From Labrenzia sp. OB1 (lineage in GTDB: Bacteria; Pseudomonadota; Alphaproteobacteria; Rhizobiales; Stappiaceae): 64,000 bases of DNA. The notes below the pieces were generated by a model. The model made no database searches. It was not told the DNA's origin and was given only the letters and a program-made list of their open reading frames with translations. Within the stretch, counting starts at the first letter, position 1, and every line of letters starts with the position of its first letter. The stretch is taken from contig NZ_JSEP01000006.1 of NCBI RefSeq assembly GCF_001624695.1, forward strand, positions 124,001 to 188,000. Reading direction: 5' to 3'. Position numbers and translations under genes: made by a program. Below are positions 1 to 9,060 of the stretch, piece after piece.

Positions 1-698
1 ACATATTGCGCGATCGGCGTGGAACCGACGAAGCCGACCGCCTGAATGGTTTCGTCGTCCAGAATGGCATCCACGGCACTCTTGTCACCGTTGACGACAT
101 TGAGGATGCCCGCGGGCAGACCGGCTTCGATCATCAGTTCGGCAAGCATGATCGGCACGGAGGGATCGCGCTCGGACGGTTTCAGGATGAAGCTGTTGCC
201 AGAGGCAATCGCCGGGCAGAACTTCCACATCGGGATCATCGCCGGAAAGTTGAACGGCGTGATGCCGGCAACAACGCCCAGCGGCTGGCGCATGGAATAC
301 ATGTCGATGCCCGGACCGGCCCCCTCGGAGAATTCCCCCTTGAGGAGATGCGGAGCACCGATGCAGAATTCCGCCACTTCCAGGCCGCGGATCACATCGC
401 CCTTGGCGTCCGGGAGCGTCTTGCCGTGTTCACGCGAAAGCGCTTCGGCCAGCTTGTCCATGTCGCGGTTGAGCAGGTCGACGAATTTCATCATCACGCG
501 GGCACGGCGCTGCGGATTGGTTGCCGCCCAGGCCGGCTGCGCGGCGGCGGCATTGGCAATGGCCGCATCCATTTCCGCCTGACTGGCGAGCGCGACCTGA
601 GCCTGAACTTCGCCGGTGGCCGGATTGTAGACATCCGCGAAACGGCCGGATGTGCCATCCACATGCTTGCCGCCAATAAAGTGACCGATTTTCTGCAT
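1..698 (-). CDS. mmsA: Methylmalonate-semialdehyde dehydrogenase, CoA-acylating (N-terminal part, runs off the window)
   Basis: This enzyme oxidises methylmalonate semialdehyde (and malonate semialdehyde) to propionyl-CoA (acetyl-CoA) with NAD and CoA, in valine, inositol and pyrimidine breakdown. The first 232 residues are present. They open with the typical HFIGGKHVDGTSGRF and contain GVVAGITPFNFPAMIPMW, the substrate/NAD-site signature of this aldehyde dehydrogenase subfamily. The catalytic Cys lies beyond the window edge. The start at 698 follows a GGGAGAAA ribosome-binding site. A LysR regulator is divergent, which suggests local control. The family call is firm; the exact substrate range is inferred from the family. 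Confidence 0.93.
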   Translation of the reverse strand, partial: MQKIGHFIGGKHVDGTSGRFADVYNPATGEVQAQVALASQAEMDAAIANAAAAQPAWAATNPQRRARVMMKFVDLLNRDMDKLAEALSREHGKTLPDAKGDVIRGLEVAEFCIGAPHLLKGEFSEGAGPGIDMYSMRQPLGVVAGITPFNFPAMIPMWKFCPAIASGNSFILKPSERDPSVPIMLAELMIEAGLPAGILNVVNGDKSAVDAILDDETIQAVGFVGSTPIAQY

Positions 699-940
699 CT
701 TGCGTTTCTCCCGTAAGCTCTGCCGCGCGCAGACCCTGTTTCTGCATCTTAATTCTCAGTCTTTTTGACTTTTATTTTTGCAATAAACAAGCTGCAGTTT
801 TCCGTATCTGTTGTGCATATTTCATAGTTACGGTATAAAAGCGCCTGATTTGTTTTCGATTTTGCCGGGCTTTCATCCTGCAACCCAAGCCTTGGCCTCG
901 CCCTTTGGGAATGCCTTCCCCTGGAGAGAAAACTTCCTGG

Positions 941-963
941 ATCACCGGGTCAAGCCTGGTGAT
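941..963. repeat. Short intergenic palindrome of the alphaproteobacterial type
   Basis: ATCACCGGG and CCTGGTGAT form a 9-bp inverted repeat with a 5-base loop and one wobble position, followed by GACGA. The pattern (GGGTCAAGCC inside a GGTGATGACG context) is what scattered alphaproteobacterial intergenic repeats look like. It lies in the mmsA-lysR spacer, immediately upstream of the LysR start. Confidence 0.6.
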
Positions 964-996
964 GACGAACCCAAGCCGCAACAGGATCAGCTGATC

Positions 997-1878
997 ATGA
1001 ACTGGGATGATATCCGCATCTTTCTGGCGATCGCCCGCACAGGGCAAATCCTGGCGGCTGCACGGCGACTCGGCGTCAATCACGCCACCGCCGCCCGAAG
1101 GCTGACAGCCCTGGAGGAGAGCCTGGGCACACGGCTGTTTGACCGGTCCACGTCCGGATGCGTGCTGACCGAAAGCGGTGACCGCTTCTTTGAACGGGCA
1201 GAGCGGATGGAAGCGGAGGCGGTTGCCGCGCAGGCCGACCTTGACGGCGACACGCCCGGCATTACCGGCACCGTGCGCATCGGAGCGCCGGACGGGTTCG
1301 GCGTCGCCTATCTTGCGCCGCGCCTTGGAAAACTCACCGAAAAACATCCCGGGCTGACGATCCAGCTCGTTCCAATGCCCCGCTCCTTCTCGCTGTCACG
1401 GCGCGAAGCCGACATTGCGGTGACGGTCGACCGGCCGGAAACCGGGCGCCTCGTTGCAGGCAAACTGGTGGATTACGCGCTCGGTCTTTATGCCTCCAGA
1501 ACCTATCTCGACCGGCGCGACGCCCCCGAAGCGGCGAGCGATTTTAGCGCGCACGATCTGATCGGCTACGTTGAGGACATTCTCTATTCGCCCTCGCTCA
1601 GCTACGGCACGGAAATAACGCGCGACTGGTCGGCCCGGTTCGAAATTGCCTCCGCTCTCGGTCAGACCGAGGCAGTGCGCGCAGGCGCGGGTATCGGCAT
1701 CCTGCACGACTTTATCGCCCGCGGCGACCCCGGCCTTGTTGCGGTCCTGCCGGAAATCAAGATCCAGCGCGCCTACTGGATGGTGACCCATGAAAGCTCC
1801 CGTCCGCTGCGCCACGTGGCCGCCGTCCAGGAGTTTCTGCGCGATCAGGTCGCACACGATAAGGCGATGTTTGCCTGA
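997..1878 (+). CDS. LysR-family transcriptional regulator
   Basis: This 293-residue protein has an N-terminal winged helix-turn-helix (about residues 1-60, with the LysR pattern AAARRLGVNHATAARRL and TRLFDRS) followed by a LysR substrate-binding domain. Its length is normal for the family. The frame is open further upstream, but the ATG at 997 gives the standard LysR N-terminus, and the upstream extension runs through an intergenic palindromic repeat. It is transcribed away from mmsA, so it probably controls mmsA and valine catabolism. That target is inferred from position only. Confidence 0.9.
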   Translation: MNWDDIRIFLAIARTGQILAAARRLGVNHATAARRLTALEESLGTRLFDRSTSGCVLTESGDRFFERAERMEAEAVAAQADLDGDTPGITGTVRIGAPDGFGVAYLAPRLGKLTEKHPGLTIQLVPMPRSFSLSRREADIAVTVDRPETGRLVAGKLVDYALGLYASRTYLDRRDAPEAASDFSAHDLIGYVEDILYSPSLSYGTEITRDWSARFEIASALGQTEAVRAGAGIGILHDFIARGDPGLVAVLPEIKIQRAYWMVTHESSRPLRHVAAVQEFLRDQVAHDKAMFA

Positions 1879-1923
1879 CGGGCGCTCAGTGCTTACGCAC
1901 GAATGGAATGAGCGGCTCAGCGT

Positions 1924-2529
1924 TCACCGCCACCGAGCCGTCAGCGAAAGCCACTCACGTGTCCGGGCCTCCGGATCCCGGTTGCCGGTGACATCGGAAA
2001 TGACGGCTGCCACGTCGGCGCCGTTTTCGAAAACGCCCGATACCCGTTCCAACGTCAGGCCACCAATGGCCACCAGAGGCAGTCCGCCGATCTGGCGTTT
2101 CCAGCCGCCGATCCTTTCCAGCCCCTGAGGTGCCCATTTCAGTTCCTTGGACCCAGTCGGATAGACCGGTCCGAGCGCGACATAATCGGGATCGACGGAC
2201 AGCGCCGTTTCCAGTTCGTCGCCGTCATGGGTGGACACGCCGAGACGAAGACCGGCCTTGCGGATGGCCTTGACGTCCGCGTCGGCCAGATCCTCCTGAC
2301 CCAGATGAACGAAATCGCAGCCTTCATAGATGGCGAGCCGCCAGTGGTCGTTGACGATCAGCCGGCAACCATGATCATCGCAGACCGCTTTCGACGCTGC
2401 GATTTCACGGCGCAGCCTGTCTTGCGGCATGTCCTTGATGCGCAGCTGAACCAGCTTGACGCCAAGCGGCACCAGCCGCGCGATCCAGTCGGAGCTGTCG
2501 ACTATGGGATAGAAGGGATCGAGTTTCAT
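1924..2529 (-). CDS. thiE: Thiamine phosphate synthase
   Basis: ThiE joins the thiazole phosphate and HMP pyrophosphate moieties to give thiamine phosphate, in the cytoplasm. The 201-residue TIM barrel shows the family landmarks in order: VQLRIKD, LIVNDHW, FVHLGQEDL, LGPVYPTGSKE (the phosphate-binding GP-x-T segment) and VAIGGL near the C-terminus. Its length is usual. It ends convergently with the LysR gene and lies 64 bp downstream of a P-loop kinase gene on the same strand. No other thiamine genes or THI-box riboswitch were seen here, so it may serve salvage or act with genes elsewhere. Confidence 0.88.
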   Translation of the reverse strand: MKLDPFYPIVDSSDWIARLVPLGVKLVQLRIKDMPQDRLRREIAASKAVCDDHGCRLIVNDHWRLAIYEGCDFVHLGQEDLADADVKAIRKAGLRLGVSTHDGDELETALSVDPDYVALGPVYPTGSKELKWAPQGLERIGGWKRQIGGLPLVAIGGLTLERVSGVFENGADVAAVISDVTGNRDPEARTREWLSLTARWR

Positions 2530-2593
2530 GCTTGCACCGCCCTGCCGATAAAAGATGTTGCCGGACCTGCCATGTCGCCCGGCACGCCCGCTG

Positions 2594-3136
2594 TCAAGCC
2601 AGGCGCGCGGGTTCAGTGGCGTCTGCGAGGCCGTCGAGGAATTGCCGGACGTCGGCGAACGTTTCCAGCCGGTGGACCGTCAGATGAGCCGGCGGCGCAC
2701 GAAAAATGGCCTCCAACTTGCGCCGGGCACTGTGGCGGCTCCGCCAGATGAAATAAAGGAACTCGAGGGTCTGCAGGTTGAATTGTTCCAGACAGCCGTC
2801 CGGGAGGTCCGGGCGGCTTTGGCCATAATATTTCAAGGATCGGCGCAATACGCGGACCAGACGCCGGCCAACGGGCATATCAAGCCAGATGAAGGTGTCG
2901 GCGCGGGCGACCCGCTCCGTGTAGGTGTTCGAATGTCCACCTTCGAATATCCAGCGGTCCTGGGCATGCACTTCATGGGTGAGCCTGTCCTTTTCCGCTT
3001 CCGAGCGTGCGACCCAACCTGGCCCGTAGTGGATCTTGTCCATGTGATGAACCGGCAGGCCGGTTTTCTTGCCAAGCGCACGCGCGAGCGTGCTTTTGCC
3101 GGATCCGGGGGCACCGACGATCATGACGCGTTTCAT
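2594..3136 (-). CDS. P-loop kinase of the adenylate kinase/topology-modulation (FlaR-like) family
   Basis: The 180-residue protein begins with a perfect Walker A motif (GAPGSGKST, residues 8-16) after a hydrophobic first strand. HHMDKIHYGPGW and the downstream D-R-W-I-F-E-G segment are typical of proteins annotated as topology modulation or FlaR-like adenylate kinases, small nucleoside-monophosphate-kinase-fold proteins of uncertain substrate. It is co-directional with thiE and divergent from the pirin gene. The fold is clear; the substrate is not known. Confidence 0.82.
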   Translation of the reverse strand: MKRVMIVGAPGSGKSTLARALGKKTGLPVHHMDKIHYGPGWVARSEAEKDRLTHEVHAQDRWIFEGGHSNTYTERVARADTFIWLDMPVGRRLVRVLRRSLKYYGQSRPDLPDGCLEQFNLQTLEFLYFIWRSRHSARRKLEAIFRAPPAHLTVHRLETFADVRQFLDGLADATEPARLA

Positions 3137-3284
3137 GAAAACCTATCCAAAAATGCACGAAAGGCTGGCCTTTATACCGACCCTTGCAAGAATGGAAAGA
3201 CGGAAACGCACTGTTCAATGGACATTTTCGAGGAGAGGATCATATCTGATCTTCAGACGCGCATTCATATTCCGGGAGAGGCAG

Positions 3285-4211
3285 ATGAGCTGGTTGAATA
3301 CCCCCGACCCGATTGCCGGGAACGCCGCAAGCTGCGATCCGGTTGAAACCATCGTCGTCCCGCGGACCTCAGACCTCGGCGGTTTTTCGGTTCGCCGGGC
3401 CCTGCCCTCCGCGCGGCGCCGGATGGTCGGCCCGTTTATATTCTTCGATCAGGTGGGACCGGCCGAGCTGCTTGTCGGCGGCGGCATCGATGTGCGTCCG
3501 CATCCGCATATCGGTCTGGCGACGGTCACCTATCTGTTCGAGGGGGAAATGTATCACCGCGACAGCCTCGGCACCGAGATTGCCATCACGCCCGGTGCGC
3601 TGAACTGGATGAGCGCGGGCAAGGGCATTGTCCACTCCGAGCGCGAACGGGCGGAACGGCGGCTTGAAAAGCGGCCCCTGTTCGGCCTGCAAAGCTGGGT
3701 CGCACTGCCGAAGCATCTGGAGGAAGGCGCACCGGCCTTTCAGCATTTCGGCACGGACGAGCAACCGGAGTTTTCCGACAAGGGAGCTTCCGTGAAACTG
3801 ATCGCCGGCGCGCTTTACGGGCACAAGGCTCCGGTGCAGACGGCGTCGGATATGTTTTATGCCGATGTTTCCCTGGAGCCCGGAGCCAAAATTCCGCTTG
3901 ACGCGGGCTGGCAAGAGCGCGGCCTTTATACGGTCTCCGGCCAGATCAGCATCGCCGGTCAGAGCTTCGAACCTGCCCGGTTGCTGGTCTTCAAGCCGGG
4001 CGATCATCTGGTGGTCGAGAACAACGCGCTGGAACCGGCGCGTTTCGTCCTCCTCGGCGGCGAACCGATGGACGGACGGCGTTACATCTGGTGGAACTTC
4101 GTCTCGTCTTCCAAGGAGCGGATCGAACAAGCGAAGGAAGACTGGCGGCTCGGGCGTTTCGACACGGTACCGGGCGACGCGGAAGAGTTCATTCCCCTGC
4201 CGGACCGCTGA
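3285..4211 (+). CDS. Pirin family protein
   Basis: Pirins are bicupin iron proteins. Some act as quercetin 2,3-dioxygenases and others as redox-sensing regulators. This 308-residue protein has the N-terminal pirin signature GPFIFFDQVGP and the metal-binding HPHIGLATVTYLFEGE segment (His73, His75), followed by H91 and the WMSAGKGIVHSE motif. The C-terminal cupin is present. The ATG at 3285 follows a GGGAGAGG ribosome-binding site, whereas the frame open upstream overlaps the divergent kinase gene. Activity cannot be read from the sequence. Confidence 0.9.
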   Translation: MSWLNTPDPIAGNAASCDPVETIVVPRTSDLGGFSVRRALPSARRRMVGPFIFFDQVGPAELLVGGGIDVRPHPHIGLATVTYLFEGEMYHRDSLGTEIAITPGALNWMSAGKGIVHSERERAERRLEKRPLFGLQSWVALPKHLEEGAPAFQHFGTDEQPEFSDKGASVKLIAGALYGHKAPVQTASDMFYADVSLEPGAKIPLDAGWQERGLYTVSGQISIAGQSFEPARLLVFKPGDHLVVENNALEPARFVLLGGEPMDGRRYIWWNFVSSSKERIEQAKEDWRLGRFDTVPGDAEEFIPLPDR

Positions 4212-4283
4212 TACCCACATCAATGAATTAGAACCTATTTGATGAGATTGGCATGAGCAGAACGAGCAGACTTGGCGAGGCGA

Positions 4284-5834
4284 TCAACCGGGCGCATTGC
4301 CTGGGTTGTTGGACGCTGTGGAACCGACAAAGAGCATCAAGCTGGGGGCGGTCGCGTCGCGATTTGTCAACGAGGTCTGCCCGTTCCGACCAAGGTCCAA
4401 GCAGTCCCAAACCGTGCGCACGATCGATGTGTGGTCGAAAGGTTGGCCGCCCGGGGGCCTGATGGTCGAACCGGCGGCAATATAGGGTGAGACGACGATC
4501 GTCGGCACCCGCCCACCCAGGACATTGAACCCAAACCCGTCGGCTGCCGGATCGGATTTCTCCTTGGGCGGAGGAATGATCACAGGGCTGCCGCCGCCTG
4601 GCGGCGTCGATTGTCCGGGCGCCGGCACAGGCTGCCTGGGCAGCGGCACGCTATCGTAGATCCCGCCAGGCTCGTCGTAGGTGATGATCAGGAGCGTTTT
4701 GTCCCAATATGCGCTTTTCACCAGGGTGTTGTATATATCGGCCAGAAAAACTTCGCCATTCGCTGTGTCGATTGGCGGATGGCTCGAACTAATCGTCTGC
4801 GATCCGAACTTGGAACTGCCCGGATGATTGGAGTTGGGCGGATTGTGGTGACAAGCAGAATTGTTTGAATATCGTGGCTCAATGAAGCTGAATTTGGGGA
4901 GCGTTCCCCGCGCGATATCCTCCTTGAACGTAGGCGGAACCGCACCGAGCTTGTGGCGAAGAACGGGATCATGGGGATCGGGCGTCTTGTCGCCCCAATC
5001 GCTTTTGTCATAAGTCGCGACATTCTCATTCGAAGAGCTGCGCGCTTTGTCTCTTACAAAGGGAACGGTCATCATACTGATCGAATAGTCGTGGAAATAG
5101 ACTTTCCAGTTTGGGGTCGTGGCCTCCGGATAGACAGTATCCAGCATCTCGAAAACCGACGGCATGTCGTACAATAAATCCGCTTCAGTGACGTAGACAC
5201 AGTCGTCAATCAGGCTGAAATCGGGTTTTCCGTCGATAAGGTGTTTGATGACACCTGGCGCCGCTGTTTGGCTGAACGCGCGATTGGTGAAGGTTTGCGT
5301 CGGCACCGAGGCATGCCACTGGTCGCAAACCGCGAACTTGTTGGCGAGGAATGCGGTCACCGGCAGATCGGCCGGGGTCAGGTAGGTCATGATGTCGGGG
5401 ATGAAGCTCGAGGTCGAGGAGCCCAAGACCTTTGCGTAATTGGCTGTAAAGCCCTGCATGTATGAAAAGGCTTCGGAAGCTGGCCAATCCGCATAGGGGT
5501 TCGTTTCAGGCACAGCACCCAACCCCAGGAACTGCTGGGCCATGTCACCGAAAATCTCGCCCGGGTCGTTGCCCGGCGCGGCGGTTGCGGGGGTCGCCAC
5601 GCCGTTGATCGTCGTCGCGGTAGCCGGGGCAACCCTGATCGCATTTCCGTGCGCCGGGTCGGGATTACTCTCGTTTCCCGTCAAACCCACGAGATCGGCC
5701 TGACCGGGCGGTGCCTGATCGTAGGGCGGCTGAATGGACTTGTTGTACAGCCAGCCAAGAACGTTGTCGTAGGACCGGTTCTCAAGCATTACAACGATTA
5801 TATTTTCAATTGGACCGGTTGTGCCGCGTGACAT
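4284..5834 (-). CDS. Phosphoesterase family protein (phospholipase C / acid phosphatase AcpA type)
   Basis: The 516-residue protein belongs to the alkaline-phosphatase-like phosphoesterase family that includes bacterial phospholipases C and AcpA. Visible catalytic or metal-binding segments are ENRSYDN (residues 18-24), the nucleophile region PTQTFTNRAF, ITYDEPGG, and the late FDHTSIVRT. No signal peptide is visible from this start. The ATG at 5834 is preceded by an uninterrupted G9 tract and GTGAA that serve as the ribosome-binding site. An alternative start at 6014 would place the G tract inside the coding sequence and overlap the upstream gene. The substrate (phospholipid or another phosphoester) is not determined. 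Confidence 0.88.
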   Translation of the reverse strand: MSRGTTGPIENIIVVMLENRSYDNVLGWLYNKSIQPPYDQAPPGQADLVGLTGNESNPDPAHGNAIRVAPATATTINGVATPATAAPGNDPGEIFGDMAQQFLGLGAVPETNPYADWPASEAFSYMQGFTANYAKVLGSSTSSFIPDIMTYLTPADLPVTAFLANKFAVCDQWHASVPTQTFTNRAFSQTAAPGVIKHLIDGKPDFSLIDDCVYVTEADLLYDMPSVFEMLDTVYPEATTPNWKVYFHDYSISMMTVPFVRDKARSSSNENVATYDKSDWGDKTPDPHDPVLRHKLGAVPPTFKEDIARGTLPKFSFIEPRYSNNSACHHNPPNSNHPGSSKFGSQTISSSHPPIDTANGEVFLADIYNTLVKSAYWDKTLLIITYDEPGGIYDSVPLPRQPVPAPGQSTPPGGGSPVIIPPPKEKSDPAADGFGFNVLGGRVPTIVVSPYIAAGSTIRPPGGQPFDHTSIVRTVWDCLDLGRNGQTSLTNRDATAPSLMLFVGSTASNNPGNAPG

Positions 5835-5838
5835 TTCA

Positions 5839-5847
5839 CCCCCCCCC
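5839..5847. repeat. C9/G9 homopolymer in the ribosome-binding region of the phosphoesterase gene
   Basis: Nine consecutive C on the + strand read as G9 on the coding (minus) strand, ending five bases before the ATG at 5834. The tract supplies the Shine-Dalgarno sequence. Homopolymers of this length are prone to slippage, so copy number could change initiation strength. Confidence 0.9.
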
Positions 5848-5988
5848 TTCAATTTTTCATTGAAAAATACTTTACTGCAATTTTTGGTAGCATCCAAATG
5901 TGCGGCGCGGTTCTCGTTATCGTCGTCGGAAGCGCGAAGAGCTGCGGGTTGGAAGAGACTTATGCATAAACGTGCGCCCTCGAAGGCG

Positions 5989-6960
5989 TCACCGGGTCTC
6001 AGGCTGTTCGACACTCCAGCCGCTTTCCAGCGGCGGCGCTTTTTCGAAACGGTCCGCGGGCCGGATCAGATCCGGTTCGCCGAAATTCAGGATGATGTTG
6101 AGCCGCTGGCCGGCCAGCGGATCGCCGGTCAGATTGGGATCCTCGGGAGCCACCGAAAGCCTGACGCCCCGGTGGATGGTCTCAAGCTTTTCAAATCCGG
6201 ATATGGCTTGCCGGAAAGGGTCAGGCACCGTCCAGCCGTAGCGGGCGGTCAGGGCGTCGATCACCAGCCAGACGGCATCCAGCCCGATCTGTTTCTGCTT
6301 CGGGTCCTCGACAACCAGCTTCAGGCGCAGATAGTCGATCTTGTCTTGCGAAGGCCCGCGCAGCAGGAAAAACAGCGTCGTGGACCCGTAATCGACGCTA
6401 GGTGTGGTCAGTTGCACCAGGTCGGAAGCGCATTGCCAGCGGTCTTGCTGGAAGAGAGCCCTCTTCCAGCCGTGATTCTCCAGCCCGAGATCGTGGAGCT
6501 CCATGCAGAGCGCCGAAGGTTTGCCATGAAAACCGCGTTTCAGTTCCGCGCTGAGTTCGGGAGAAGGATTGAGCAGTTCGTTCCTCTCACGCTCACCCAG
6601 GGGCAAAAGCGGGTCACTGAAGCGCGGTCCGGCCACCCGGGCGTCCGTGCCTTGCTGCAGTTGCCAGATAATCCCTCCCGTGGCAGCCGCCAACAGCAAA
6701 ATCGCCAGCGTGCCCCAGACATAGTAGTGGGTGACAAAGGGCGTTTCTCGGCCTGGATCACTCTTTCCGTCCGCTCTTGTGGACGTGCCGGGCGCGGCTG
6801 TCGGATCGCTCTCTTCCACTGCCCAATGCGGGGCCTTGGACCCGGAGCCGGATCTGCGGACAGGCCGCTGCGCATCCTCCGGGTTGCGGTCCCGCGCCGC
6901 CGCCCCAGAAAACCAATGCCTTAGCCTGTCGTTCCAACCTGCCATTCGGTCCGTTTCCAC
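5989..6960 (-). CDS. Uncharacterised single-pass membrane protein
   Basis: I do not recognise a function. The 323-residue protein has a polar, Arg/Pro/Ser-rich N-terminus of about 75 residues, one strong transmembrane segment (about residues 79-98, WGTLAILLLAAATGGIIWQL), and a folded C-terminal part of about 220 residues with two Cys (C154 region and the DRWQCASD segment) that is probably periplasmic. A second Met (MAGWNDR) five codons in is an alternative start. It lies upstream of and co-directional with the phosphoesterase gene, and the two could be co-transcribed. Confidence 0.75.
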   Translation of the reverse strand: METDRMAGWNDRLRHWFSGAAARDRNPEDAQRPVRRSGSGSKAPHWAVEESDPTAAPGTSTRADGKSDPGRETPFVTHYYVWGTLAILLLAAATGGIIWQLQQGTDARVAGPRFSDPLLPLGERERNELLNPSPELSAELKRGFHGKPSALCMELHDLGLENHGWKRALFQQDRWQCASDLVQLTTPSVDYGSTTLFFLLRGPSQDKIDYLRLKLVVEDPKQKQIGLDAVWLVIDALTARYGWTVPDPFRQAISGFEKLETIHRGVRLSVAPEDPNLTGDPLAGQRLNIILNFGEPDLIRPADRFEKAPPLESGWSVEQPETR

Positions 6961-7107
6961 CGCGCCGCCTGTTGCCGGGGCAAGGTTCGGGATATATCAA
7001 ACCAAAGTCTTGAAAACGCAACCCGACCTCTGTCAATTAGGCGGTGGCGGACGAGTTGGAAGACGGGCAGGCAGCGGCTTTGGAGCTGCCGAAACGGATG
7101 GAATGAC

Positions 7108-8001
7108 ATGCGGTTGGGAATTGACTGGGGCGGCACGAAAATCGAAATCATCGCGCTTTCGGACGCGGGAAAAGAGCTCTTCCGGCAGCGTGTGGACACG
7201 CCCAAGGGTGACTATGACGGCTGCCTTGCGGCCGTGAAGACGCTTGTCGGTGCCGCCGAACAGGCGACCGGGCAGACCGGCACGCTAGGCCTCGGCATTC
7301 CCGGATCCCTCTCGCCCAAAACCGGGCTGGTCAAGAACGCCAATTCGACCTGGATGAACGGGAAGCCGCTGGACCGGGATCTTGAAGACGTTCTCGGCCG
7401 TCCCGTGCGCATTCAGAACGATGCGAACTGCCTGGCTGTCTCCGAGGCGACAGACGGCGCGGGAGCCGGTGCGCATGTGGTGCACGCGATTATCGTCGGC
7501 ACCGGCTGCGGATCGGGCATCGCTATCGACGGAAAGGCCCATCTGGGCGCGAACGGTATTGGCGGCGAATGGGGCGCCATCACCGTTCCCTGGCTGAAAC
7601 CTGAGGAATTTCCCGGACCGGACAGCTGGATCGGCCACAAGGGCGTGATCGACCGCTGGTGCTCCGGCACCGGTTTTCAGCTCGACTATAAGGACAAGAC
7701 CGGCTCCCTTCTCAAAGGCCACGAGATCATCGCGCTTAAACGCTCCGGCGATCCAGTGGCCAATGCGGTTTATGACGCCTATGTGAGCCGTCTTGCACGG
7801 GCGCTCGCCATGAGCGCCAATCTGCTGGACCCGGATGTCTTCGTGCTCGGCGGTGGCATGTCGAATATCGACGAGCTCTATGAGGACCTTGAACCGGCCA
7901 TGCTGCCCTACATCTTTTCCGACACCTTCGAGACGCCGATCCGCAAGGCCGTTCACGGCGACAGCTCCGGTGTGCGCGGAGCTGCCTGGCTCTGGGGCTG
8001 A
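7108..8001 (+). CDS. ROK family sugar kinase (fructokinase-like), zinc site missing
   Basis: ROK kinases phosphorylate hexoses with ATP in the cytoplasm. The 297-residue protein has the phosphate-1 motif GIDWGGTKIE at its N-terminus, the catalytic Asp in QNDANC (near residue 105), GTGCGSGIA, and an adenosine motif GGGMSN. In fructokinase-type ROK proteins a zinc is held by a His and three Cys in a CxCGxxGCxE motif. Here the aligned stretch reads DSWIGHKGVIDRW and the preceding segment reads GGEWGAITVPW, so all usual zinc ligands are absent. The following SGTGFQLDY is normal. It ends convergently with the EamA gene. Confidence 0.88.
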   Translation: MRLGIDWGGTKIEIIALSDAGKELFRQRVDTPKGDYDGCLAAVKTLVGAAEQATGQTGTLGLGIPGSLSPKTGLVKNANSTWMNGKPLDRDLEDVLGRPVRIQNDANCLAVSEATDGAGAGAHVVHAIIVGTGCGSGIAIDGKAHLGANGIGGEWGAITVPWLKPEEFPGPDSWIGHKGVIDRWCSGTGFQLDYKDKTGSLLKGHEIIALKRSGDPVANAVYDAYVSRLARALAMSANLLDPDVFVLGGGMSNIDELYEDLEPAMLPYIFSDTFETPIRKAVHGDSSGVRGAAWLWG

Positions 8002-8019
8002 CGGGCCTCGGCGAAGGGA

Positions 8020-8997
8020 TCAGGGCGTTCGCGGTCGACCCAGGGTCACCAGCACGATCCCTACTCCGACGCTGGCAACTGCCGCCAGTTTTGCGATGTC
8101 GGGAACTTCCGCGAACACCAGGTATCCCAACCCGAGCCCCGTGACCGCCGCGACGGATCCGATCTGGCTCAGATAGACCGGACCGGCCGTTTTCTGCAGA
8201 CGGAAATACAGACCGTACTGAAGTGTGAAGATCGCGATCTGCGCGGCAAGCAGCACGATGGCCCCGGTAGTCCAGGAAACAGGCGCAACAGGCGTGCCCA
8301 TGGCCGCATTGAAGGCGGCAAGCCCGACAAACCCGGTTGCCATCATGCCCACGGCCAGATCGACCGGGCCGACGCCTTTGGGCCATTTCAGTGTCCGGTA
8401 GATGTTCCCGACAGCCAGAAATACCGGAATGGTGAGCGCGAAGAGCGACCACCACGATGCTTCCAGGGATAACTTCGACCCGGAACCGGCCAGCAGAACC
8501 GCGCCGCCAAGACCAGCCAGAACCCCTGCCCCGCGCATAAGCTGAAGGCGCTCCAGCCGCAGGAGAACGGCAAAGGCGTAGGTCAGGACCAGGGGAAAGG
8601 CATAACTGAGCGACACGAAACCCACGCCGACCTTTGAAGCGGCGACCACGGCGATCATGTTGGGCACGACGAAAAGAAGTCCGCTGAAACCGAGATAGAG
8701 AACAAGCTGCCGTCGACCCACCGGCTCGCTGGTCCGCTCAACCTTGCGGCCGGACATCCGGCTGAGGGCAAAAAGACCCGCCGCACCGCCCAATATGGCC
8801 CATTGCAGCAGCGCCAGAGGATGCCACCCCAGGCCGGGCGCGGCCTTGGCGATGATCGTGGAGAGCGCCAGAAAGCCTCCGACGACGAGCAAAAGGGCAA
8901 GCGGCTGGTCAAACAACCGCGCTGCGGTGATGCCGGCATGCAAAGACCCTGGGCTTACGGTTTCGTGCTGCTGCCCGGGTCCGGTGGTATCCGCCAT
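8020..8997 (-). CDS. EamA/DMT superfamily transporter
   Basis: The 325-residue integral membrane protein has ten hydrophobic segments arranged as two five-helix EamA repeats, after a polar N-terminus of about 30 residues. Members export amino acids, metabolites or drugs; the substrate here is unknown. The start at 8997 has an AAAGGAA ribosome-binding site. It is divergent from a MarR gene, and palindromic sites lie in the shared spacer. That is the usual arrangement for a MarR-controlled efflux pump. Confidence 0.88.
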   Translation of the reverse strand: MADTTGPGQQHETVSPGSLHAGITAARLFDQPLALLLVVGGFLALSTIIAKAAPGLGWHPLALLQWAILGGAAGLFALSRMSGRKVERTSEPVGRRQLVLYLGFSGLLFVVPNMIAVVAASKVGVGFVSLSYAFPLVLTYAFAVLLRLERLQLMRGAGVLAGLGGAVLLAGSGSKLSLEASWWSLFALTIPVFLAVGNIYRTLKWPKGVGPVDLAVGMMATGFVGLAAFNAAMGTPVAPVSWTTGAIVLLAAQIAIFTLQYGLYFRLQKTAGPVYLSQIGSVAAVTGLGLGYLVFAEVPDIAKLAAVASVGVGIVLVTLGRPRTP

Positions 8998-9060
8998 TTG
9001 GATGTTCCTTTCTCTTCAGTTCTCGGCCTGCATCTGCCTTGGGGAAGAGATAGCAACTTT

